From Stenotrophomonas sp. SAU14A_NAIMI4_8 (GTDB taxonomy: Bacteria; Pseudomonadota; Gammaproteobacteria; Xanthomonadales; Xanthomonadaceae), in assembly GCF_003086695.1 (NCBI RefSeq), contig NZ_CP025999.1, forward strand, positions 1,042,820 to 1,106,819: a stretch of DNA of 64,000 nt, in the 5' to 3' direction. Under the pieces are notes generated by a model. It saw only the letters and a list, made by a program, of their open reading frames with translations, was not told where the DNA came from and did not search any database. This document shows, piece by piece, positions 24,111-35,540 of this stretch. Both the position numbers and the translations under genes were made by a program. Numbering within the stretch: position 1 is the stretch's first letter; every line of letters starts with the position of its first letter.

Positions 24111-24325
24111 CCACCGCGACAGTAACGATTCCCCGGACGACATTCCTGCGCCTCATCAATGCCGCATGGGCGGCCCGCTGCGTGGCCGACAACGCCAACG
24201 AGTGTGGCATCAGTGCCGATCTTCAGGATGCCTGCAACGCGGCCCGAGGAGCTGTGAGTGCGGCCGACGCTGGGCAGTCCTGGCGCGAACCATACGCGCG
24301 AGATGAAGAGAACGATGAGGCTTGA
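24107..24325 (+). CDS. 72-residue phage protein, unknown
   Basis: The ATG overlaps the previous stop. The protein begins TTATVTIPRTTFLRLINAAWAARC and continues as an acidic helical domain rich in Ala, Asn and Asp. It is the last gene of the coupled chain and is followed by an imperfect inverted repeat. No family recognised. Confidence 0.55.
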   Translation: MTTATVTIPRTTFLRLINAAWAARCVADNANECGISADLQDACNAARGAVSAADAGQSWREPYARDEENDEA

Positions 24326-24348
24326 TCCGCATTCATTTTCAAGAGTGG

Positions 24349-24378
24349 CACGGGCATTGCAGTAGGAAATGTCCCGTG
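24349..24378. other. Imperfect inverted repeat before the regulator-integrase genes
   Basis: A nine-pair stem with one bulge (CACGGG-CAT / ATG-T-CCCGTG) spans 24349-24378. Without a T-run it is a better operator or leader candidate than a terminator. The 24326-24674 interval otherwise holds only the doubtful small frame at 24525. Confidence 0.35.
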
Positions 24379-24524
24379 TAGACGCAGCGCCTGAACCATA
24401 CGGTTTTGGCGGTGAGTAGTACGGAAGGAAGCGTCATACGGATGAGCAGGGAGTGCCTCACCGAATCGCAAGCCGCGCGACTGGACACGCGCAGACTGCG
24501 TCTCTTCACCACCTGAGAACACCG

Positions 24525-24662
24525 ATGTTTGCACTCGAAGAACTGCTCCCCGGCGAAGTCGCCAGCCGCCTGAAATCGTCCCGACATTCGGGATTCGTTA
24601 ACATCGCCGTGGTAGTCTTCCGCTGGCGGGTGCTTTTCTCCTTCCGTTTGCCCATCACTTAA
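24525..24662 (+). CDS. Doubtful 45-residue basic hydrophobic protein
   Basis: An ATG frame ending in TAA inside the ribosome-binding region of the regulator. It has an N-terminal LEELLPGEVASRLKSSR and a hydrophobic, basic tail (NIAVVVFRWRVLFSF). The tight spacing to the next gene favours reality, but no Shine-Dalgarno sequence is obvious. Confidence 0.33.
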   Translation: MFALEELLPGEVASRLKSSRHSGFVNIAVVVFRWRVLFSFRLPIT

Positions 24663-24674
24663 AGGATATCCACC

Positions 24675-24992
24675 ATGGATACGATGACTCTGCACAAGTC
24701 ACTTCGTTTGCTTCGTACTGCCGCCGAACTGCTGGGCCAGGACGCTACGAATCGACAAGTGCTGACGCTCCTGATGATCGCCGAGGCGGGCGAAGCGGGC
24801 GCGGAGCAGGCATCTATCGAAAAGGCCACTGAATCGGCCCAGAGCACCACCTCCCGCAACCTGAAGCTGATGTGCCAGGAACACGGGTTGGCTGAATTTT
24901 TCCTCGATCCGGCTGATGGACGCCGCCGGTTGGTCCGCCTGACGAAAGCCGGCCGGACCGCCGTGGACAAACTTCTAAGGAACCTTGCATGA
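24675..24992 (+). CDS. MarR-like winged-helix regulator of the integrase operon
   Basis: A 105-residue protein. The helix-turn-helix region runs through QASIEKATESAQSTTSRNLK, followed by the beta wing DPADGRRRLVRLTKAGR, as in MarR-family DNA-binding domains. Dimerisation helices flank it. AAAGGATAT precedes the ATG at 24675. The stop overlaps the integrase start (ATGA), so the two are translated together. In the absence of any CI-like repressor in view it is the best candidate for control of lysogeny, integration or excision. It could instead be an excisionase-type accessory factor. Confidence 0.75.
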   Translation: MDTMTLHKSLRLLRTAAELLGQDATNRQVLTLLMIAEAGEAGAEQASIEKATESAQSTTSRNLKLMCQEHGLAEFFLDPADGRRRLVRLTKAGRTAVDKLLRNLA

Positions 24993-26122
24993 GCGCTACA
25001 GACATCACCCTAAAGAGGCGGTCCCCGGGCGGACCGTTCTACGTTCATTTTGCCGGAAATAACGGCGAGCGGATGAGGATCAGTACAGGGAAATGCATCG
25101 AGACTGAGGCGAGGGCCGAAGCCCTGCGCATCGTCAACGAGCACCTGATGGCCCCTTCTGCGGCCCCGGCCGGCACCCTCGGGGACGCCCTGAAGATCGC
25201 CCTAGAACACGTCTGGCGCGGACAGAAGTCCGAGCCGGAGAAGCGCAAGCTGGTGGGCAAGATCATGCGCGAAATCGGCCACTGGCCCCGCGACCTGATC
25301 ACCCACGACCGCCTGAGGGACTACCTCGACAGCCTCCAGGTCGGCACCGCGCACCCCAAGCCCATGAAGGCGGCCACGAAGAACCGCTACGTGTCGGCCA
25401 TCAGTACCGCCCTGGGCTACGCGTACCGGGAGGACAGTTCCTACCGCGTCCCGAAGTTGCCCTCGTGGGCCGAGAACAACGTCAAGGAGCGCTACCTCAC
25501 ACAAGAGGAAGAGCAGCGCCTGCTGGGTTGGTTCGCGGACAACACTGCCCCGGGCATGAAGGAGCGCAGCTACCTGTGGCACCTCGTGATCCTCCTGTTG
25601 GACACCGGGATGCGCGCCACCGAGGCGCTGGAGGTGATGACCAAGGACCGGCTCGTGCAGGACCGTGAGGGCGACTGGCTGGTGCATCTGCCGCACGGGG
25701 ACACGAAGTCGGGCAGGGGACGTATGGTCCCGCTGACACCGAGGGCGTCGTATTCGGCCCGGGAAATGCTGGCGTCCCCTATCCACGGCCGCTGGACAAG
25801 CCAGAACGCGGGCAGGGCCCTGCAGGTCGTGATGCTGAAGCTGGGCATCAACGGCGTGACGCTTCACACCCTGCGCCACACCACGGCGAGCCGCCTGATT
25901 CAGTCCGGCGAGGAGATTTACACGGTGGCCGCCTTCCTGGGCCATAGCTCGGTCGAGGTGACCAAGCGCTACGCGCACCTCTCCGCGAGCAACTTGAAGG
26001 GCGCCATGAAGAAGCTGCAGTCAGCGGATGTGCCTCCGTCCCCTGATGGAAATCCGAAGGCGGAGGCACAAGCCCTTTCGTCTGGCACACAAAACGGCGC
26101 TAAACTCTACGTCGTCAAATAG
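24989..26122 (+). CDS. int: Tyrosine site-specific integrase
   Basis: A 377-residue recombinase that should insert the phage into the tRNA-Leu gene. The N-terminal arm-binding domain has a DUF3596/Arm-type start (KRRSPGGPFYVHFAG) and a SAM-like core-binding domain (about 60-160). Catalytic residues are all present: Arg209 (DTGMRATEAL), Lys240 (DTKSGRGR), His293 and Arg296 (HTLRHTTAS), His319 (LGHSS) and nucleophile Tyr328 (TKRYAHL). The gene ends 15 bases before the tRNA-derived core site, the normal int-attP arrangement. A 45-residue tail follows the catalytic domain. Confidence 0.95.
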   Translation: MSATDITLKRRSPGGPFYVHFAGNNGERMRISTGKCIETEARAEALRIVNEHLMAPSAAPAGTLGDALKIALEHVWRGQKSEPEKRKLVGKIMREIGHWPRDLITHDRLRDYLDSLQVGTAHPKPMKAATKNRYVSAISTALGYAYREDSSYRVPKLPSWAENNVKERYLTQEEEQRLLGWFADNTAPGMKERSYLWHLVILLLDTGMRATEALEVMTKDRLVQDREGDWLVHLPHGDTKSGRGRMVPLTPRASYSAREMLASPIHGRWTSQNAGRALQVVMLKLGINGVTLHTLRHTTASRLIQSGEEIYTVAAFLGHSSVEVTKRYAHLSASNLKGAMKKLQSADVPPSPDGNPKAEAQALSSGTQNGAKLYVVK

Positions 26123-26137
26123 TTAGCGGAGACCGGA

Positions 26138-26195
<58 letters not shown>

Positions 26196-26385
26196 GTGCC
26201 GGCCTGTCCCCGCCCTGATCGGGCCCTGCGCGGCCGCTTGACCGCCGCGCGCTGGCAGTGCACGCCGAATTGGGCGAAACTAAAGGGCTGCGGCAATGCA
26301 GGCGCGTCCCAGACGCCGTGTCCTTACAACCGATTCATCCATCATCGAGCCGGGGGCCAGGGCGCCACCGGTGGCAGGAGTCAAC

Positions 26386-27681
26386 ATGCAAGCTTCTATC
26401 GAATCCACCGGCAACCTGGAACGCCGCCTGAGCTTCTCGCTGCCGGAAGACCGTCTGCAGAGCCACATCAACGGCCGCCTGGGCGAAATCGCCCGTACCA
26501 CCCGCATCAAGGGCTTCCGTCCGGGCAAGGTGCCGGCCAAGGTGATCGAGCAGCGTTTCGGCGCGCAGGTCCGTGGCGAGGCGCTGGACGGCCTGCTGCG
26601 CGAAACCTTCGACGCGGCCGTGCGTGAGCACGACCTGCGCATCGTCGGCAGCCCGCGTATCGACAAGGGCGAGGAAGGCGAATTCTCCTTCGTGGCCACC
26701 GTGGAAGTGGTGCCGGACTTCGGCGACCTGGACGTCAGCAAGCTGACCGTGGTCCGCCACTCGGCCGAGATCACCGACGCCGACATCGACCAGATGATCG
26801 AAAACCTGCAGAACCAGCGTCGTACCTGGGCCCCGGTCAGCCGTGGCGCGCAGGACGGTGACCTGGTCGCGGTGGAAACGTGGTCGCAGGCCGGCGAAGA
26901 GCGCCTGCCGGCCGAGGGCACCGAGAAGGGCTCGATCGTGCTCGGCCAGGGGATGATGTTCGACACCATCGAAAAGGGCCTGGTCGGCCTGGCCAAGGGT
27001 GAAGAAAAGACCCTGGACGTGGACTTCCCGGCTGACTGGCGCGTGCCGGTGCTGGCCGGCAAGACCGTGCAGGTCACCGTGAAGGTGGCCGAAGTGTCCG
27101 AGCCGGTCGTGCCGGCGGTGGACGAAGCCTTCATCAAGAGCTTCGGCGTGAAGGGCGGCGACGTCGAGCAGTTCCGCAGCGACATCCGCGCCAACCTGGA
27201 GCGTGAGCTGAAGGGCGCGCTGATGAACCGCCTGCGTCGCGAAGTGGGTGAGCAGCTGATCGCCGCCTATTCGTCGGTGGAAATGCCGCCGCGCCTGGTC
27301 GAGAACGAAGCCCGCGCCATGCTGGCCCAGCAGGTCGAACAGGCCCGCCGCAACGGCCAGAACGTCGGCCAGGTGCCGGCCGATGCCCATGAAGGCTTCA
27401 AGGACGCCGCTGCCAAGCGCGTGCTGGTCGGCCTGGTGGTGGGCGAAGTGGCCCGCGGCAACGACCTGCGCCTGGACCCCAAGCGCCTGAACGAAACGAT
27501 GCGCCTGATCGCCTCGACCTACGAAGAGCCGGAGCAGGTCATTGAGATGTACCGCAACGACCCCCAGCTCATGTCGGGTCTGCAGAACCGTGTGATGGAA
27601 GAGCAGGTGATCGACTGGATCGCCGAGCGCGCCCAGCACACCGAAGAAAAGCTGTCGTTCCAGGACGCGATCCGCCAGTAA
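26386..27681 (+). CDS. tig: Trigger factor, ribosome-bound peptidyl-prolyl isomerase chaperone
   Basis: A 431-residue protein, the usual size. The ribosome-binding signature GFRPGKVP is at residues 43-50; the FKBP-type PPIase domain lies at about 150-245 and the helical substrate-binding arms follow. The ATG at 26386 is chosen because CAGGAG lies five bases upstream; an in-frame ATG at 26296 would add an unconserved basic leader. It shields nascent chains at the tunnel exit. First gene of the tig-clpP-clpX-lon cluster, now placed 190 bases from attR. Confidence 0.97.
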   Translation: MQASIESTGNLERRLSFSLPEDRLQSHINGRLGEIARTTRIKGFRPGKVPAKVIEQRFGAQVRGEALDGLLRETFDAAVREHDLRIVGSPRIDKGEEGEFSFVATVEVVPDFGDLDVSKLTVVRHSAEITDADIDQMIENLQNQRRTWAPVSRGAQDGDLVAVETWSQAGEERLPAEGTEKGSIVLGQGMMFDTIEKGLVGLAKGEEKTLDVDFPADWRVPVLAGKTVQVTVKVAEVSEPVVPAVDEAFIKSFGVKGGDVEQFRSDIRANLERELKGALMNRLRREVGEQLIAAYSSVEMPPRLVENEARAMLAQQVEQARRNGQNVGQVPADAHEGFKDAAAKRVLVGLVVGEVARGNDLRLDPKRLNETMRLIASTYEEPEQVIEMYRNDPQLMSGLQNRVMEEQVIDWIAERAQHTEEKLSFQDAIRQ

Positions 27682-27701
27682 GATCGGGCCGATCGTCCCA
27701 A

Positions 27702-27732
27702 ACCCCGCGCCAGCCCTGGCGCGGGGGTGTTT
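27702..27732 (+). terminator. G+C-rich hairpin between tig and clpP
   Basis: An 11-bp stem of CCCCGCGCCAG and its complement with a tiny loop is followed only by GTGTTT. It is likely a partial terminator or an mRNA-processing site in the tig-clpP interval. Confidence 0.6.
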
Positions 27733-27757
27733 CCCCCCAAGATAGGTACCTCACGAA

Positions 27758-28384
27758 ATGGACAACCGGACCAAAGCCCTGAACATGGTGCCCATGGTGG
27801 TCGAGCAGACCAGCCGCGGCGAGCGTGCCTACGACATCTATTCGCGCCTGTTGAAGGAGCGCCTGATCTTCCTGGTGGGCCCGATCGACGATCACATGGC
27901 CAACGTGGTAGTGGCGCAGCTGCTGTTCCTGGAAGCGGAAAACCCGGAAAAGGACATCAGCATCTACATCAACTCGCCCGGTGGCGTGGTCACCGCCGGT
28001 ATGGCGATCTACGACACCATGCAGTACATCAAGCCGGACGTCAGCACCATCTGCGTCGGCCAGGCCGCCTCGATGGGCGCGCTGCTGCTGGCCTCGGGCG
28101 CTGCCGGCAAGCGTTATGCGCTGCCGAACTCGCGCGTGATGATCCACCAGCCGCTGGGCGGCTTCCAGGGCCAGGCGACCGATATCGACATCCACGCCCG
28201 CGAGATCCTGACCCTGCGTTCGCGCCTGAACGAAGTGCTGGCCAAGCACACCGGCCAGTCGCTGGAAACGATCGCCCGCGACACCGAGCGCGACAACTTC
28301 AAGAGCGCGGTCGACTCGGTGGCCTACGGCCTGGTCGACCAGGTGCTGGAGCGTCGTCCGGAAGAGTCGATCCAGGCCGGCTGA
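27758..28384 (+). CDS. clpP: ATP-dependent Clp protease proteolytic subunit
   Basis: A 208-residue serine peptidase that forms the double-heptamer chamber fed by ClpX. The catalytic triad is visible: Ser105 (GQAASMGA), His130 (VMIHQPLGG) and Asp179 (TERDN). A short N-terminal propeptide is expected. It lies between tig and clpX in conserved order, 128 bases from clpX, so the two may be co-transcribed. Confidence 0.98.
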   Translation: MDNRTKALNMVPMVVEQTSRGERAYDIYSRLLKERLIFLVGPIDDHMANVVVAQLLFLEAENPEKDISIYINSPGGVVTAGMAIYDTMQYIKPDVSTICVGQAASMGALLLASGAAGKRYALPNSRVMIHQPLGGFQGQATDIDIHAREILTLRSRLNEVLAKHTGQSLETIARDTERDNFKSAVDSVAYGLVDQVLERRPEESIQAG

Positions 28385-28511
28385 CCGGCCTTCACGGGGC
28401 CAGGGAGGCCTCGTTCCTGCAGGGTCGGACCGGGACTGGTGTCCCTCCGGCCCTGTGCTATTCTCGAATCGAACCCCCGTTCAGCGGGTGGGGTAACTGG
28501 GTAAGCGAAGC

Positions 28512-29801
<1,290 letters not shown>

Positions 29802-29852
29802 CGCTATCAAGCTGCTGATTTGAAAGTAGTTTTCACGAACGCCTTGCATCTG

Positions 29853-29891
29853 AAAGCCGATGGCCCCATAACGGGGCCATCGGCTTTTTTT
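29853..29891 (+). terminator. Intrinsic terminator after clpX
   Basis: A 13-bp stem (29855-29867 with 29873-29885) and ATAAC loop are followed by TTTTTT. A run of A before the stem suggests it may work in both directions. Confidence 0.92.
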
Positions 29892-29924
29892 GTCTCCGGA
29901 AGATGCCCTCCCGGAGACGGTTTT
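29892..29924 (+). promoter_or_regulatory. Second hairpin in the lon leader
   Basis: An 8-bp inverted repeat (GTCTCCGG/CCGGAGAC) with an 11-base loop is followed by GGTTTTCCCC, immediately after the clpX terminator and 20 bases before lon. It could be an attenuator or a backup terminator. The lon promoter must then lie upstream or within it; no clear heat-shock promoter was recognised. Confidence 0.45.
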
Positions 29925-29943
29925 CCCCTTCCCTGGAGCCCCC

Positions 29944-32394
<2,451 letters not shown>

Positions 32395-32443
32395 CGCGCG
32401 CTGTCGAAATGCTCGAAACCCGCGTCGTTGCTGGCTTTCCGGC

Positions 32444-32472
32444 TTGCGTGGGGGTAGGGCCGCTGGTATAAA
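32444..32472 (+). promoter_or_regulatory. Sigma70 promoter of hupB
   Basis: TTGCGT and TATAAA are separated by exactly 17 bases in the 218-base lon-hupB gap. A leader of about 130 bases follows, with AAAGGAG before the hupB ATG. Confidence 0.75.
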
Positions 32473-32612
32473 AGCAGCACTCGCGAATGAGTGATCGCAA
32501 TCGCTGATCGCTGAATTCGGCGAACCGTTTCCACATGGCGGCCGTGCGCAGATGGCGTGCGGTTGCTTCCCTGTCGAATAAGCGGAACCCACCGCCAAAG
32601 GAGCTGTAAAGA

Positions 32613-32885
32613 ATGAACAAGACCGAATTGATCGATGCCGTTGCTGAAGCCGCCGACCTGACCAAGGCCGAGTCCAGCCGCGCTGTCGATGCTGTCGTTG
32701 CCGCCGTCACCAAGGCGCTGAAGGACGGCGATGCGGTCACCCTGGTTGGCTTCGGTACCTTCCAGGTGCGCGACCGTGCCGCCCGTACCGGCCGCAACCC
32801 GAAGACCGGCGACACCATCAAGATCGCTGCTTCGAAGAATCCGTCGTTCAAGGCTGGTAAGGCCCTGAAGGATGCTGTAAACTAA
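32613..32885 (+). CDS. hupB: DNA-binding protein HU-beta
   Basis: A 90-residue histone-like protein that bends and compacts DNA as a dimer. [16 protein letters not shown] opens the helical dimerisation part; the DNA-binding arm contains the conserved RNPKTGD with the intercalating proline. AAAGGAGCTGTAAAG precedes the ATG. Its stop lies only 11 bases before a tRNA-Val with no terminator between, so the mRNA 3' end may be produced by tRNA processing. Confidence 0.97.
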   Translation: MNKTELIDAVAEAADLTKAESSRAVDAVVAAVTKALKDGDAVTLVGFGTFQVRDRAARTGRNPKTGDTIKIAASKNPSFKAGKALKDAVN

Positions 32886-32896
32886 GCGGCTCGCTG

Positions 32897-32971
32897 GGGT
32901 GCTTAGCTCAGCGGTAGAGCGTCTCCTTTACACGGAGAGGGTCGGGGGTTCGAAACCCTCAGCACCCACCA
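32897..32971 (+). tRNA. tRNA-Val(UAC)
   Basis: Acceptor GGGTGCT/AGCACCC, anticodon loop TTTACAC, T-loop TTCGAAA and encoded CCA. It lies 11 bases after hupB and 26 bases before the first tRNA-Asp. Confidence 0.96.
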
Positions 32972-32997
32972 CAGCACCGTAGTAAAAGTTTGAGTGT

Positions 32998-33074
32998 GGA
33001 GCGGTAGTTCAGCTGGTTAGAATGCTGGCCTGTCACGCCGGAGGTCGCGGGTTCGAGTCCCGTCCGCTCCGCCA
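32998..33074 (+). tRNA. tRNA-Asp(GUC), copy 1 of 5
   Basis: A 77-nt cloverleaf with acceptor GGAGCGG/CCGCTCC, anticodon GTC in loop CTGTCAC, T-loop TTCGAGT and encoded CCA. A hairpin with T-rich tail (about 33083-33115) follows. Confidence 0.96.
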
Positions 33075-33082
33075 CTTCAACG

Positions 33083-33115
33083 CGAGGCCCCCGGGCAACT
33101 GGGGGCTTTGTTTTC
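33083..33115 (+). terminator. Hairpin after the first tRNA-Asp
   Basis: GCCCCC and GGGGGC arms around GGGCAACT are followed by TTTGTTTTC. A degraded copy of the same spacer follows tRNA-Asp copy 2 (about 33240-33275). Confidence 0.6.
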
Positions 33116-33153
33116 TTCCAGGCTTCGGCCCGGGGAGAACTGCAGTAGAAACT

Positions 33154-33230
33154 GGAGCGGTAGTTCAGCTGGTTAGAATGCTGGCCTGTCACGCCGGAGG
33201 TCGCGGGTTCGAGTCCCGTCCGCTCCGCCA
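33154..33230 (+). tRNA. tRNA-Asp(GUC), copy 2 of 5
   Basis: Identical by eye to copy 1 over the whole 77 nt including CCA. The spacer after it is clearly related to the spacer after copy 1. Confidence 0.96.
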
Positions 33231-33312
33231 GTTGCAAAGGCTTCCGGGCAACCGGGCGCCTTGTTTCCTTCCCGGCCCCGGCCGGGGGAAGCAGAAAGGT
33301 TTACGACAACGT

Positions 33313-33389
33313 GGAGCGGTAGTTCAGCTGGTTAGAATGCTGGCCTGTCACGCCGGAGGTCGCGGGTTCGAGTCCCGTCCGCTCCGCCA
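33313..33389 (+). tRNA. tRNA-Asp(GUC), copy 3 of 5
   Basis: Identical by eye to copy 1. The following spacer is only 40 bases and unrelated to the earlier ones. Confidence 0.96.
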
Positions 33390-33429
33390 AGTTGTGAACT
33401 GGTTTCAAGGGGTATCCGAAGTTTGTCGT

Positions 33430-33506
33430 GGAGCGGTAGTTCAGCTGGTTAGAATGCTGGCCTGTCACGCCGGAGGTCGCGGGTTCGAGTCCCGTCCGCT
33501 CCGCCA
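33430..33506 (+). tRNA. tRNA-Asp(GUC), copy 4 of 5
   Basis: Identical by eye to copy 1. The spacer to the next copy is 29 bases. Confidence 0.96.
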
Positions 33507-33535
33507 TCCCGGATCCCAACAAGTTCTGCCTATGT

Positions 33536-33612
33536 GGAGCGGTAGTTCAGCTGGTTAGAATGCTGGCCTGTCACGCCGGAGGTCGCGGGTTCGAGTCCCG
33601 TCCGCTCCGCCA
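33536..33612 (+). tRNA. tRNA-Asp(GUC), copy 5 of 5
   Basis: Identical by eye to copy 1 and followed by a terminator, so it closes the tRNA operon. Confidence 0.96.
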
Positions 33613-33636
33613 GCAGAGTTTGAAGTGTCATCGAAG

Positions 33637-33675
33637 ATGCCCGTCGGTCCTGGACCCGCGGGCATTTTGCTTTTT
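33637..33675 (+). terminator. Terminator of the tRNA-Asp run
   Basis: ATGCCCG/CGGGCAT arms enclose a small GGTCC/GGACC hairpin and are followed by TTTTGCTTTTT. Confidence 0.8.
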
Positions 33676-33717
33676 CGGGGTGTGTGCATGCACGTGTCCG
33701 CCGGGCGTGGCCAGGTG

Positions 33718-34956
33718 CTAGCGTTCAAGCGATGCGACGCGGTCCAGCACCGCCTGCGCGGCCATATGCCGCTGCACCGACGCCTGCAGCGCGGGCAGCC
33801 CCGGAAATGCATCGGCCTGCAACGCCTGCGCGAACAGCGCCGGCAGATCCTCCAGCCGCCGCAGCCACAGCCCGGCACCGGCAGCGTGCAGGCGTGCGGC
33901 GTGGTCGAACTGGTCGTAATCCAGCGGATACACCAGCGCCGGAATGCCCGCGCGCAACGCGTGGTACATCACCCCGGCGCCGCCATGGTGCAGCACCCGG
34001 TCGTAGCGCGGCAGATGGCGCGCGTAATCGACGAAGGGCAGCAGGTGCAGGTTCGGCAGCGGCTGCGCGCGCGTGGACAGATCGTGCTGGTGCCCCTGGC
34101 TGACGTGCACCTGCCAGTGCGGGTACTGCCGCGCCAATGCGGCGGCAGCCTCGGCCAGTCGTGGTTTGACCCAGTCCTGATGCGTGCCTGCGGTCACCAG
34201 CAGGTGTCGCGCGCCGTCCACGAACGGTGGCGCTGCGTGCTCGCTGTGCGGGGTATGCAGCATCGGCCCGATGAACTGCAGCGCCGCCGGCCAGCGCCGC
34301 GGAAATTCCAGTTCCGGCACGCCCAGGGCCAGGATGCATTCATCGGAGTAAACCTGTTCACTGCCATCGCGGCGGTAGATGGCAGGCACGCCCAGGCGGC
34401 GCATCGCCGGGCGCTGCCAGGCATGCACGCCGCGCTTGAACAGGCGGATCATCTGCCGCCCCGCCGCCTGCTGCACGCGCTGCCACGCCGTGCGCGGCGG
34501 CGACATGCCGCCCAGGTAGGGCGGTGGCCCATCGGCGCAGTCCAGCACGCACGGCGAGGGCAGGCTGGTCCACCAGCGGATGCCGAGTTCGGCGGCCAGC
34601 AGGCCGGCCGGCGGCAGGGTGAAGTCAACGATGACCAGATCCGGCCGCTGCTCGGCCCAGCGCTGCTGCAGCGCGTGCCGCATCTGCGCCATCAACTGCA
34701 GCGCCTGGCGCAGCTGCGCGTGCATGCGCAGCGGGTTGGCCTTCACCGCCACGCCGGGATTGGCGATCTGCCACAGCGCCGCTTCGTGCGCGGCCGACAG
34801 CAGCACATCGCCGTGCAGCCCACTGGCGGCAATCGCCGGTTGCGCGCCGGGCGTACTCAGCACCGTTACCTGGTGTTGCGCCTGCAGTTGCCGGGCGATG
34901 GCCAGCAGTGGATGCAGGTGGCCGCTGTAGGGCGGTGCCAGCAGCTCGATCTTCAC
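33718..34956 (-). CDS. GT1-family (MGT-type) glycosyltransferase
   Basis: A 412-residue GT-B enzyme transferring a sugar from a nucleotide sugar to a small or lipid acceptor. It starts KIELLAPPYSGHLHPLLAIA, with the typical HLHP acceptor-domain motif, and ends with the donor-site signature LHHGGAGVMYHALRAGIPAL and DYDQFDHAARL. The start is a GTG at 34956 coupled to the upstream stop (GTGA); in-frame upstream codons would lie in the preceding gene. It is the last gene of a four-gene minus-strand operon with a GT21-like enzyme and an SDR. Acceptor unknown; a lipid or pigment is plausible. Confidence 0.85.
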   Translation of the reverse strand: MKIELLAPPYSGHLHPLLAIARQLQAQHQVTVLSTPGAQPAIAASGLHGDVLLSAAHEAALWQIANPGVAVKANPLRMHAQLRQALQLMAQMRHALQQRWAEQRPDLVIVDFTLPPAGLLAAELGIRWWTSLPSPCVLDCADGPPPYLGGMSPPRTAWQRVQQAAGRQMIRLFKRGVHAWQRPAMRRLGVPAIYRRDGSEQVYSDECILALGVPELEFPRRWPAALQFIGPMLHTPHSEHAAPPFVDGARHLLVTAGTHQDWVKPRLAEAAAALARQYPHWQVHVSQGHQHDLSTRAQPLPNLHLLPFVDYARHLPRYDRVLHHGGAGVMYHALRAGIPALVYPLDYDQFDHAARLHAAGAGLWLRRLEDLPALFAQALQADAFPGLPALQASVQRHMAAQAVLDRVASLER

Positions 34957-35540
34957 GGCAACGCCTGCTCGATGCGGGCAATCATCGCGTGCGCCTGCGT
35001 CAGCACCGGCGCCTGTTGCAGGTAATCCATGTGGCCGCTGCGCACCCACTGTCGCGCGCCGCGCCAGCCGGCTCGGGAGATCCAGTCCTGTCGCCCCACC
35101 AGCACCTGCAGGCGTGCGGCCGCCGGGGCGTGTCGCGCCACAGGGCCATAGGCCAATACGCTGAACCGCTGTGACAGTGCGGCCGGCAACTGCAGGTTGG
35201 CCAGCAGTTCCAGCCCGCAGCTGCCGGCCAGCAACAGCGTGTGTGGCGCCGCGAGCAGCAGATCAGTCACCGCGGCAGCATGGCGGCGGGCGAAGGCTGG
35301 CTGGCGTGAGCGCAGGTACTGGCGGCTGTTGTGCCAGCTCGCCGATAACAAGGGCACGCGCCGGAACGGCGCTGTCTGCGCGTCGTAGGGGAAGTTGCAG
35401 GGATGCAGGCGCCGGCCAGGTGCCAGCAGCGCCTGGCCGAACTGCAGTTGCGCCGGACTGAGCGCGCAGCGCGCCGGATCACTCTGCCCGCACAGGAAGG
35501 CGATCTGCAGGTGGATGGGCGGCGCGGCAGGTTCAGGCAT
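34953..35540 (-). CDS. Alpha/beta-hydrolase-like protein of the glycosyltransferase operon
   Basis: A 195-residue protein with no signal peptide. LLLAGSCGLELL has a nucleophile-elbow-like look (Ser in GSCG), an Arg/Asp segment VLVGRQDWIS occupies the usual acid position and SGHMDYL the usual His position of small alpha/beta hydrolases. The ATG at 35540 overlaps the upstream stop by eight bases; an ATG at 35555 is also possible. It is coupled on both sides within the operon and probably acts on the same acyl or lipid substrate. Fold assignment is tentative. Confidence 0.62.
   Translation of the reverse strand: MPEPAAPPIHLQIAFLCGQSDPARCALSPAQLQFGQALLAPGRRLHPCNFPYDAQTAPFRRVPLLSASWHNSRQYLRSRQPAFARRHAAAVTDLLLAAPHTLLLAGSCGLELLANLQLPAALSQRFSVLAYGPVARHAPAAARLQVLVGRQDWISRAGWRGARQWVRSGHMDYLQQAPVLTQAHAMIARIEQALP

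Noticed and set aside
33022..33558. A 178-codon frame with repeated WRLVRMLACHAGG-like peptides
   Set aside because: It is simply the translation of the five tRNA-Asp genes.
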